7,162 nucleotides of DNA. Origin: Ignavibacteriaceae bacterium. GTDB taxonomy: Bacteria; Bacteroidota; Ignavibacteria; Ignavibacteriales; Ignavibacteriaceae. A model generated the notes under the pieces. It was given only the letters and a program-made list of their open reading frames with translations, did no database searches and had not been told where the DNA came from. Shown here one piece after another: positions 1 to 5,420 of this stretch. Positions within the stretch are counted from its first letter, which is position 1, and each line of letters opens with the position of its first letter. The stretch spans positions 1-7,162 of the forward strand of contig JAIOIM010000638.1 in assembly GCA_019912505.1 (NCBI GenBank). The letters are read 5' to 3'. Made by a program: the position numbers and the translations under genes.

Positions 1-300
1 AAGTATAACATGGTTAGCCATCGGTTTAAATTTAAATGTTGATTTTGCCTTTATCACAACCGCCTTTATCACGCGCATACCCATCATATCGCCTTCTTCA
101 AACGTCTCGTGCATTTGAACTATTTGCGCCGCATTGCAGTCGACTTTTATGAGTGTATCTGCCTCACTTCCGCTATTTACAACATCAAAAAAAAGAGCGG
201 AGTTCATACCGGCTGACACATTGCGCACCCATGCATTTTCTACCTTAAGCCCGCCCTGCTGAAGTAAAACAAAACTTAACAATGCTAATAAGTAATTCAT
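1..300 (-). CDS. PCu(A)C-family periplasmic copper chaperone (3' end cut by window edge)
   Basis: This family binds Cu(I) in the periplasm and, with SCO proteins, delivers copper to the CuA centre of cytochrome oxidases. The window holds the first 100 residues. A short hydrophobic N-terminus (about residues 3-14) looks like a signal peptide. The mature start 'VENAWVR' and the later 'NSALFFDVVNSG' are typical of the family. The copper motif H-x10-M-x21-H-x-M is nearly complete: Met63-His64, Met75 and His97 have exact spacing. The last Met is Ile99 (codon ATA), so one expected ligand is missing. The ATG at 300-298 is preceded by GGAG (minus strand) seven bases upstream, inside the end of the SCO gene. 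The start lies one base after the SCO stop, so the two are probably cotranslated. Family assignment is firm; the C-terminus is not visible. Confidence 0.85.
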   Translation of the reverse strand, partial: MNYLLALLSFVLLQQGGLKVENAWVRNVSAGMNSALFFDVVNSGSEADTLIKVDCNAAQIVQMHETFEEGDMMGMRVIKAVVIKAKSTFKFKPMANHVIL

Positions 301-301
301 C

Positions 302-904
302 TTAATCTCCTAATTCTTTTATATCATTTATAATTGCGTCAACATCAACTTTGCTGCCTTTGTACTCTTTGCGTAGATGTTCATCTTGATCGATAAGAGT
401 AATTCTATCTGTGTGGGTAAAGAAATAAATCGGCTCGCCGCTGTCGGTGTATGTTGTATCGCCCGGTATTGCAAGTACTCCCATTTTTTTTAATAGTGAA
501 TCAACAGTTTGTTTTTTACCGGTAATGAAATGAAAATTGGCAAGATCAATGTCTCTTGCTTTTGCGTATTGTTTTAATATTTTCGGTGTATCACGGTCTG
601 GGTCAAAACTTAATGCTGCAAATTGAATGTTATTGACGCCTTCTTTTTTTGCACGTTCTTGTATTAGCTGCATATTGTGTGTTGTAAAGGGACATATATC
701 CGGACAGTTTGTAAAAATAAAACCTATTACAACAATTTTTCCTTGATACTTATGTGGGAATATAACCGTGGAGCTATCCTGGTTTATAAGTTTATATGAA
801 TAAGCGCTGATGTCTTTATCCATAGTAAGATTAGTTTTGCAGCCCGATGAAAAAAGAATAAAGGTAATTAAAAATGGAAATAAAAATAATTTGTGATGTT
901 TCAT
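302..904 (-). CDS. SCO1/SenC-family copper-binding lipoprotein (cytochrome oxidase CuA assembly)
   Basis: SCO proteins are thioredoxin-fold copper chaperones or thiol reductases that metallate or reduce the CuA site of cytochrome oxidase. At 200 aa this is normal SCO length. Residues 5-19 are a hydrophobic signal segment ending in SSGC, a lipobox with Cys22 as the likely lipidated residue. The metal motif is intact: TNCPDICP (Cys67, Cys71) and His164 in 'FFTHTDRI'. The family stretch 'FDPDRDTP' is at residues 100-107. A longer reading frame starts at a TTG at 934, but it would put ten polar residues before the signal peptide, so the ATG at 904-902 is preferred; no clear Shine-Dalgarno precedes either start. 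The gene overlaps the ribosome-binding site of the PCu(A)C gene after it, forming a two-gene copper unit. No convincing promoter was found in 905-1008. The barrel gene upstream is probably transcribed separately. Confidence 0.93.
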   Translation of the reverse strand: MKHHKLFLFPFLITFILFSSGCKTNLTMDKDISAYSYKLINQDSSTVIFPHKYQGKIVVIGFIFTNCPDICPFTTHNMQLIQERAKKEGVNNIQFAALSFDPDRDTPKILKQYAKARDIDLANFHFITGKKQTVDSLLKKMGVLAIPGDTTYTDSGEPIYFFTHTDRITLIDQDEHLRKEYKGSKVDVDAIINDIKELGD

Positions 905-1008
905 TTTAAAATATTTTAATCGGTTGTATGGCAAAGTTGAAAAGAAATACTATTAATTTCTGATAAGAAAAAGTTAGTGCCGAACTGGTAATAGGATGAC
1001 GTGCGAAC

Positions 1009-1091
1009 AAAAAAGTTGCAAGGAGTTGTGTCAAAAATATAATTCGAGCAGGGCAGCATAATAATATTTTTTTGAAACAACCCCTGCAAAC
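1009..1091 (-). terminator. Probable intrinsic terminator: long imperfect hairpin plus T6 tract
   Basis: Positions 1015-1044 and 1060-1091 are imperfect inverted repeats of about 30 bases, around a loop near 1045-1059. The outer part pairs GTTGCAAGGAGTTGTGTC with GAAACAACCCCTGCAAAC (one mismatch in the core, small bulges, one G/T mismatch). The inner part pairs AAAAATATAATT with AATAATATTTTT (11 of 12). Read on the minus strand, the hairpin starts two bases after the stop of the barrel gene and is followed at 1014-1009 by TTTTTT, as expected for a rho-independent terminator. The stem is unusually long and its inner half is AT-only, so a degenerate palindromic repeat is an alternative. Confidence 0.6.
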
Positions 1092-1092
1092 A

Positions 1093-2226
1093 CTAAAATA
1101 AATTGTACTGAATACCCACCTGTGTTGTTAACAATCTCGGGTTGGTTCCTTGTTTCGTCATGCTTCCGCTAATTGTAAGGTAAATATTGTTTTCAAGATA
1201 ATACCAGAATGAAGCGTTTAAGTTATGCTCGCTTATGGCATCGCCGATAGATGGTTTTACCAAACCGTACCTGTAACCGGAAACAAAATTTATTCTATTA
1301 CTCAGTTCGTATATAAAATCAAAACCTGCTTCTACGGTTACTTCTTTAAAAAATACCGAGTCGAGAGGTGTATACGTTCTTGCAATAGCATTTATTTGTG
1401 TCTGCCAGCTTATGGGAAAAGAATATCTTGCCTGCAGTGTTAAGTTCGGATTGCCGACGGGCGATTTATCAAATGTAGATAACGGGAAAAGAATGCCCGA
1501 TGAAACATCCCACCCATAATATCTTTCGTTTACACGTTCGTTTATGCCGAGCAGAACTTGCTGCATACGTAAGATGCCAAGCGAGCCAACATTCTCGTGT
1601 TCGAGCACATCAGATTTTTTTATCTCCTGCTCAATTGCATCGTACCAGTATGGCTGATATGTATCGCCATAAACATCAAAAAACTCCTTCTCTCTTTCAA
1701 TAATATTTGCAATGCCAATCATTACATCTTTCGGCAGATGCCCGCTGATTATTTTATCGCGCATTAAATGTTCTTCGATACGAACAGCCTTGGCAAGAGC
1801 GGTAGCGTTAATGTACCTTCCGTAACCGAAACCTACTGTTAAATCCACAGCCACATCTTTATAAAAATTAGCATGTTGTGCGTTTAATTGGGCAAGTGCA
1901 AACCAATCATACTGCTCCCAGATGTATTTTCTGAATCGCGATTCAATTACAACATTGTGGTTAAGGTCAGCTTTGTTTTTCCCACCAGTAGCGGCAACGT
2001 TAACATCCCACGCTAAAGGCAATGACGAATAGAACACTTTGTATAAAAGATTTGCTGTAGCATTATTAGCTGTTACATTGTCACCGTTCTGCGCCCAGTT
2101 CCATGCGCCGTCAAAACGAAGCGTTTGGGCTTTACTTATAGGAACTTTATAATCTGTAACTGAAACATTTTGAGCAAACAATGTGGCACTAAATAAAATG
2201 CCTAAGGGTATCAGTATCTTTTTCAT
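1093..2226 (-). CDS. Outer-membrane beta-barrel-like protein of unknown function
   Basis: I do not recognise the family. Residues 1-18 (MKKILIPLGILFSATLFA, then Gln19) form a classical signal peptide with a plausible cleavage after Ala18. Residues 35-140 and 237-377 alternate polar and hydrophobic or aromatic residues in short strands. The protein ends in 'GIQYNLF', a C-terminal aromatic signature like the barrel-assembly signal of outer-membrane proteins. Residues about 141-232 differ: they are rich in charged residues and predicted helical (for example 'LAKAVRIEEHLMRDKI' and 'IANIIEREKEFFDVYG'), which is unusual in the middle of a barrel and may be a periplasmic or plug-like insert. The gene is complete at 377 aa, divergent from the Rrf2 regulator, and has its own promoter-like site. 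Co-regulation with the nitrite operon is possible but inferred only from position. Confidence 0.6.
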   Translation of the reverse strand: MKKILIPLGILFSATLFAQNVSVTDYKVPISKAQTLRFDGAWNWAQNGDNVTANNATANLLYKVFYSSLPLAWDVNVAATGGKNKADLNHNVVIESRFRKYIWEQYDWFALAQLNAQHANFYKDVAVDLTVGFGYGRYINATALAKAVRIEEHLMRDKIISGHLPKDVMIGIANIIEREKEFFDVYGDTYQPYWYDAIEQEIKKSDVLEHENVGSLGILRMQQVLLGINERVNERYYGWDVSSGILFPLSTFDKSPVGNPNLTLQARYSFPISWQTQINAIARTYTPLDSVFFKEVTVEAGFDFIYELSNRINFVSGYRYGLVKPSIGDAISEHNLNASFWYYLENNIYLTISGSMTKQGTNPRLLTTQVGIQYNLF

Positions 2227-2233
2227 TTTTCTT

Positions 2234-2245
2234 TAAGAATTCTTA
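2234..2245. repeat. 12-bp perfect palindrome TAAGAATTCTTA in barrel-gene leader
   Basis: A perfect palindrome ends eight bases upstream of the barrel-gene ATG, inside the leader predicted from the promoter at 2262-2290. In RNA it could form only a weak TAAG/CTTA stem with an AATT loop, close to where a ribosome would bind. It may be chance in AT-rich DNA. Confidence 0.3.
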
Positions 2246-2249
2246 GTGA

Positions 2250-2262
2250 TTGATTGCATCAA
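2250..2262. promoter_or_regulatory. FNR/CRP-like palindrome TTGAT-TGC-ATCAA over the leftward promoter
   Basis: The half-sites TTGAT and ATCAA match those of FNR (TTGATnnnnATCAA), but the spacer is three bases rather than four. The site abuts the -10 element of the leftward promoter and covers the predicted start, where a repressor would act. The short spacer makes a true FNR-family site doubtful; another dimeric regulator could use it. Confidence 0.35.
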
Positions 2263-2290
2263 ATATAGCTAAGGCAAAAGGTAATTCCAA
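2262..2290 (-). promoter_or_regulatory. Leftward promoter for the barrel gene
   Basis: On the minus strand, TTGGAA (2290-2285) is followed after exactly 17 bases by TATATT (2267-2262), which continues as TATATTTG, also resembling the TAnnTTTG -7 box of Bacteroidota. Transcription would start near 2255, giving a leader of about 29 nt before the ATG at 2226. Confidence 0.5.
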
Positions 2291-2328
2291 TAAATGAAGC
2301 TCTTACTTAACAATGCAATTTATTTTTG

Positions 2329-2357
2329 TTGACAGTAGAAAATGTTTTTTGTAATTT
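2329..2357 (+). promoter_or_regulatory. Rightward promoter for the Rrf2-nrf operon
   Basis: A consensus TTGACA (2329-2334) is followed after 17 bases by TAATTT (2352-2357). The start would fall near 2364, about 23 nt before the first ATG of the regulator. It is the best promoter-like sequence in the window, and no comparable site was seen between the later genes, supporting one transcript from 2364 through nrfA. Confidence 0.6.
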
Positions 2358-2358
2358 T

Positions 2359-2380
2359 AATCAGACAAAATAATCTGATT
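2359..2380. promoter_or_regulatory. Candidate Rrf2 operator: inverted repeat over the transcription start
   Basis: AATCAGA (2359-2365) and TCTGATT (2374-2380) form a perfect 7-bp inverted repeat with an 8-bp AT-rich spacer. It begins two bases after the -10 element and ends six bases before the regulator's ATG, covering the predicted start. That is the usual place for an autorepressor operator, and the 22-bp span suits a dimeric winged-helix protein. It does not obviously match the E. coli NsrR or IscR consensus. Confidence 0.5.
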
Positions 2381-2386
2381 TTATAA

Positions 2387-2818
2387 ATGAAGGTAATGTT
2401 TTCAAAAAAGTGTGAGTATGGGCTGCAAGCGGTTCTTTATCTTTCTACAAAAGAGCCTGGCACAATTGTCTCTTCCGAGGATATCGCAAAGATTCTTAGC
2501 ATCCCAAAAGAGTTCGTTTCTAAGATTCTTCAGAACCTTACTGAGTATGGAATTGTTTATTCAAAAAAAGGCAAGGCTGGCGGATTTGCACTGGCAAAAG
2601 CATCGAATAAAATTCAACTCATTGATGTTGTTTCAGCCATAGATGGAATGGGCGTATTTAACGGCTGTGTACTCGGCTTCTCAAATTGTTCCCCAGATTC
2701 TCCATGCCCGGTGCATGATAAATGGGGAGTGTTAAGAACGATGGCTTATGATATGCTTACGCAGGAGACATTAGATCAGCTTAAAGATAAAACGATTAAT
2801 AAAATCGGCAACCTTTAA
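2387..2818 (+). CDS. Rrf2-family Fe-S transcriptional regulator (NsrR/IscR-like)
   Basis: Rrf2 proteins are dimeric winged-helix regulators that often carry an Fe-S cluster sensing NO, iron or cluster status. This one is 143 aa, the usual length. The N-terminus 'FSKKCEYGLQAVLYLS', a helix-turn-helix near residues 29-50 and a wing 'KKGKAGGFALAK' (60-71) are characteristic. The cluster loop holds Cys94, Cys101 and Cys107 followed by His110 in 'CPVHDKW'. The Cys-x2-His spacing matches the Cys104/His107 ligand pair of IscR, while the first gap (x6) is one residue longer than in IscR. The start could be ATG 2387 or ATG 2396; the second gives the usual family N-terminus, but AAGG lies only two bases before it. 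The gene leads the operon containing RIC and NrfHA, which argues for nitric-oxide or nitrite sensing. That role is inferred. It probably controls its own promoter. Confidence 0.88.
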   Translation: MKVMFSKKCEYGLQAVLYLSTKEPGTIVSSEDIAKILSIPKEFVSKILQNLTEYGIVYSKKGKAGGFALAKASNKIQLIDVVSAIDGMGVFNGCVLGFSNCSPDSPCPVHDKWGVLRTMAYDMLTQETLDQLKDKTINKIGNL

Positions 2819-2859
2819 AAATTTATTAACTCAAAAAGACAAAAACATTCGATATCAAA

Positions 2860-3978
2860 ATGAAAGAGAAGAAAAAAGTAATAAAAAATATTGAAAAGCC
2901 GGTTCAAAAATATCGGTTTATAATTCAACTGTTGTTTGCGTTGCTTTGTATATGGATTGGTATTGAGTTTTTTATGTTTATAAAATTTCTTCAGTCGGGA
3001 GGTGCCGCAGCATTTTATAGCCGCCCGCCCGGTGTTGATGGTTTTTTACCAATCAGTTCGCTGATGAGTTTTTATGTTTATATTACAACAGGGCAGATAC
3101 ACCACGCTCATCCGGCAGGGATGTTTATTTTTCTTTCAATTATACTAATGTCACTCTTATTTGGAAAATCCTTTTGCAGTTGGTTATGCCCGGTCGGATT
3201 TTTGAGCGAGTTAATTGGCGATTTTGGAAAAAAGATATTTAAGAAAAATTTAAAACTTCCAAAGTTTTTAGATTATCCGCTGAGAAGTATAAAATATTTG
3301 CTGCTCGGTTTTTTATTTTATGCCGTCTTTTTTTTGATGACCGATATTGCGGTTAGCGCTTTTCTAGACAGCCCGTATAATCTCGTTAGCGATATAAAGA
3401 TGTATTACTTTTTTGCTGACTTATCCAGAACATCATTGATAGTTGTAGCCTCAATATTTTTACTATCAATTCCAATACGCGGGTTTTGGTGCCGCTATTT
3501 ATGTCCTTACGGCGCGCTCCTTGGTTTAATGAATTTCTTAAGCCCGATAAAAATTAAACGTAACCCTGTTAGTTGCATCGACTGCTCGCTATGCACAAAA
3601 GCATGTTCTTCAAGCATAAAAGTTGAAAAAGTAAAAACTGTTTGGTCGGATGAGTGTACATCGTGTATGAGCTGTGTTGATGCGTGTCCGGTTGCAGATA
3701 CTCTTCAACTTGAATTGATTACTCCGGGGAAGAAAAAAATAAATAAAAAATATGTAGCAATTGGTGTTGTTTCAATTTTTTTGTTGATTACCGGTTTTGC
3801 AATGCTTACAGGCAACTGGGACAATAACATATCGAAAGAACAATACATAGAATATCATAATGAACTCAATTCACTTGGTCATCCAACCGGAACAGAGGCA
3901 GTAAAAGAATACAACGAGCAATCCGCTGAAAAAAAACGAATAGAAGAAAAGAATACAATTGAGCAAAAGAAACAATAG
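2860..3978 (+). CDS. NapH/NosR-like membrane 4Fe-4S polyferredoxin
   Basis: This is an integral membrane Fe-S protein of the kind that passes quinol-derived electrons in periplasmic nitrate or nitrous-oxide respiration. Hydrophobic segments lie near residues 20-42, 87-105, 143-166, 192-206 and 299-317. Two CxxxCP motifs, 'CSWLCP' (Cys106, Cys110) and 'CRYLCP' (Cys211, Cys215), are diagnostic of the NapH/NosR/CcoG group. Two ferredoxin clusters follow: Cys239-242-245-249 and Cys266-269-272-276. The first lacks the usual Pro after its last Cys ('ACSS'). After the final membrane segment there is a hydrophilic tail (318-372) that becomes Lys/Glu/Gln-rich. CcoG is less likely because its longer C-terminal domain is absent. 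No Shine-Dalgarno is visible in the 41-nt gap after the regulator. Its partner may be NrfHA or another reductase; the sequence does not say which. Confidence 0.85.
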   Translation: MKEKKKVIKNIEKPVQKYRFIIQLLFALLCIWIGIEFFMFIKFLQSGGAAAFYSRPPGVDGFLPISSLMSFYVYITTGQIHHAHPAGMFIFLSIILMSLLFGKSFCSWLCPVGFLSELIGDFGKKIFKKNLKLPKFLDYPLRSIKYLLLGFLFYAVFFLMTDIAVSAFLDSPYNLVSDIKMYYFFADLSRTSLIVVASIFLLSIPIRGFWCRYLCPYGALLGLMNFLSPIKIKRNPVSCIDCSLCTKACSSSIKVEKVKTVWSDECTSCMSCVDACPVADTLQLELITPGKKKINKKYVAIGVVSIFLLITGFAMLTGNWDNNISKEQYIEYHNELNSLGHPTGTEAVKEYNEQSAEKKRIEEKNTIEQKKQ

Positions 3979-4002
3979 ATTAAAAATCAATACGGAGTAA
4001 TT

Positions 4003-4755
4003 ATGAGTGCTAATGCAGATGATACAACTGTTAAAAACGACTTTGCCAAAATGACGTTAAAGGAAATTGTGACAAACAATTTTAGAACGGCTTCTGTGTT
4101 AGAAAAATATGGTATGGATTTTTGCTGCAGGGGGAACAAACTTTTTACCGAAGCATGCGATGAAAAAGGTTTAGACACTCGATTATTAGAAGCCGAGTTA
4201 AAAAAAGTAAACTTGCGAAATATGAGGGATGAGCGTTATGATGATTGGACGCTTGATTTTTTAATCGATTACATAATACAGAATCATCATAGTTACATAA
4301 AGGAAATAACACCGATATTGCTGACGCATACAAAAAAAGTTGCATCAGCCCATGGTGCAAATCATCCGGAAGTTTTAGAAATTGCGACAAAGTTTGAAAG
4401 TGTTGCGATGGAATTAAAGCATCACTTAATAAAAGAAGAAGAAATACTTTTCCCTTATATAAAACTTTTAGTTCAGGTAAACAGCAGGCACGCAAAAGCT
4501 GAACCGCCGTTTTTTGGGACGGTTAAAAACCCTATAGAATCTATGATGGCAGAGCATGAAATAGCAGGCGATACATTTTACGCCATACGTGAAATTAGCA
4601 ATCAATATACTGCTCCGGCTGATGCCTGCAACACATTTAAAGCCGCTTACCAGGAGTTAAAGGATTTTGAAGAAGATTTACACAAGCATGTTCATTTAGA
4701 AAACAATATTCTTTTTCCAAAGGCAATAGAATTAGAAAAAAAATCATTAACTTAA
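4003..4755 (+). CDS. ytfE: RIC di-iron protein for Fe-S cluster repair (YtfE/ScdA/DnrN family)
   Basis: RIC proteins restore Fe-S clusters damaged by nitric oxide or oxidants and act in the cytoplasm. The N-terminal ScdA_N (DUF542) domain covers about residues 17-65, with the conserved 'KYGMDFCCRG' bearing Cys41-Cys42. A hemerythrin-like four-helix domain follows (about 85-245). By alignment from memory to E. coli YtfE, the di-iron ligands are His96, His141, Glu145, His185, His229 and Glu233, and His117 matches another conserved His; all are present. At 250 aa it is somewhat longer than YtfE (about 220), partly through a loop at 158-176. A good GGAG (3994-3997) sits five bases before the ATG, and the gap from the preceding gene is 24 nt. 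Placement between a candidate NO sensor and a nitrite reductase fits repair of damage from NO formed during nitrite reduction. Confidence 0.95.
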   Translation: MSANADDTTVKNDFAKMTLKEIVTNNFRTASVLEKYGMDFCCRGNKLFTEACDEKGLDTRLLEAELKKVNLRNMRDERYDDWTLDFLIDYIIQNHHSYIKEITPILLTHTKKVASAHGANHPEVLEIATKFESVAMELKHHLIKEEEILFPYIKLLVQVNSRHAKAEPPFFGTVKNPIESMMAEHEIAGDTFYAIREISNQYTAPADACNTFKAAYQELKDFEEDLHKHVHLENNILFPKAIELEKKSLT

Positions 4756-4784
4756 TTTAGAGCCAAAAGTTTTAAGGAAAATTT

Positions 4785-5408
4785 ATGACAAATAACTTTT
4801 CACAAAAGAAACCACTTATCAAGCGTATTTGGTACGCGCTTCTGCCTCCTCCGTTTTGGAGATTTCCCGTAATTATACTTTTGGGAATAATGGTTGGTCT
4901 CGGATTGATGATAGTAAAAATATCAAAAGCGTATTCATATATGTCGAACAGCCCGATGGCATGTGTTAATTGCCATGTGATGGTTCCGCAATACACAACA
5001 TTGCGGAATAGCAGTCATAAAAACGCTGCAACCTGTAACGACTGCCATGTTCCGCATGACAATATTTTTGAGACTTACTTTTTTAAGGCATCAGACGGCT
5101 TGCGGCACTCTTACATGTTTACTTTAAGGCTTGAACCGCAGGTAATAGTAATTAAAGAAGCCGGGAAAAGGGCGGTACAGAACAATTGTATAAGATGCCA
5201 CGAAAATCAGATTCACCCAGTATCGTTAAGGGCAATAAAAGATGCGCATACACTTGCCAGCGGAGAAAGATTTTGCTGGGACTGTCACCGTGAGGTGCCG
5301 CATGGAAGGGTTAACAGCCTCGCTTCAACTCCGTATGCAAGGGCACCTCTGCCTGAAGAGCCATTACCGAATTGGTTACAAAAATTATTCAACAACAATA
5401 AAAATTAA
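4785..5408 (+). CDS. nrfH: NrfH, tetraheme quinol dehydrogenase subunit of cytochrome c nitrite reductase
   Basis: NrfH anchors NrfA to the membrane and hands it electrons from menaquinol. The 207-aa protein has one N-terminal membrane helix (about 27-46) followed by a periplasmic NapC/NirT-type domain with four CxxCH heme sites at Cys60-His64, Cys84-His88, Cys135-His139 and Cys164-His168. Met66, two residues after the first heme His, matches the unusual Met axial ligand of heme 1 described for Desulfovibrio NrfH. AAGGA (4774-4778) lies six bases before the ATG. The gap to nrfA is 12 nt, so the pair is almost certainly cotranscribed. The length is somewhat above that of short NrfH proteins (about 160 aa), with the extra residues at both ends. 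The 4-heme count and the adjacent nrfA exclude a pentaheme NrfB or TorC-type protein. Confidence 0.96.
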   Translation: MTNNFSQKKPLIKRIWYALLPPPFWRFPVIILLGIMVGLGLMIVKISKAYSYMSNSPMACVNCHVMVPQYTTLRNSSHKNAATCNDCHVPHDNIFETYFFKASDGLRHSYMFTLRLEPQVIVIKEAGKRAVQNNCIRCHENQIHPVSLRAIKDAHTLASGERFCWDCHREVPHGRVNSLASTPYARAPLPEEPLPNWLQKLFNNNKN

Positions 5409-5420
5409 AAAAGGCTTACT

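Noticed and set aside
905..934. Longer SCO reading frame starting at TTG 934
   Set aside because: It adds ten polar residues before a normal lipoprotein signal peptide, uses a rare start codon and has no ribosome-binding site; ATG 904 gives a standard signal.
1029..1034. Minus-strand TTGACA within the hairpin as a promoter for the SCO gene
   Set aside because: At 17 bases the downstream hexamer is TTTGTT, a poor -10, and the site lies within the terminator-like stem.
1225..1703. Plus-strand open frames inside the barrel gene (1225-1443 and 1500-1703)
   Set aside because: They lie antisense to a complete signal-peptide-bearing gene, have no recognisable domain and no ribosome-binding site.
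2253..2319. ATTGCAT (2253-2259) and ATGCAAT (2313-2319) as an inverted repeat operator
   Set aside because: Only seven bases, 53 bases apart, in AT-rich DNA; too weak without conservation.
2860..3978. CcoG (oxidase assembly) identity for the polyferredoxin
   Set aside because: The CxxxCP motifs are shared, but the long C-terminal domain of CcoG is missing; the tail here is short and charged.
4145..4495. Minus-strand 116-codon open frame inside the RIC gene
   Set aside because: It is antisense to a gene with all di-iron ligands in frame; the translation looks like noncoding shadow.
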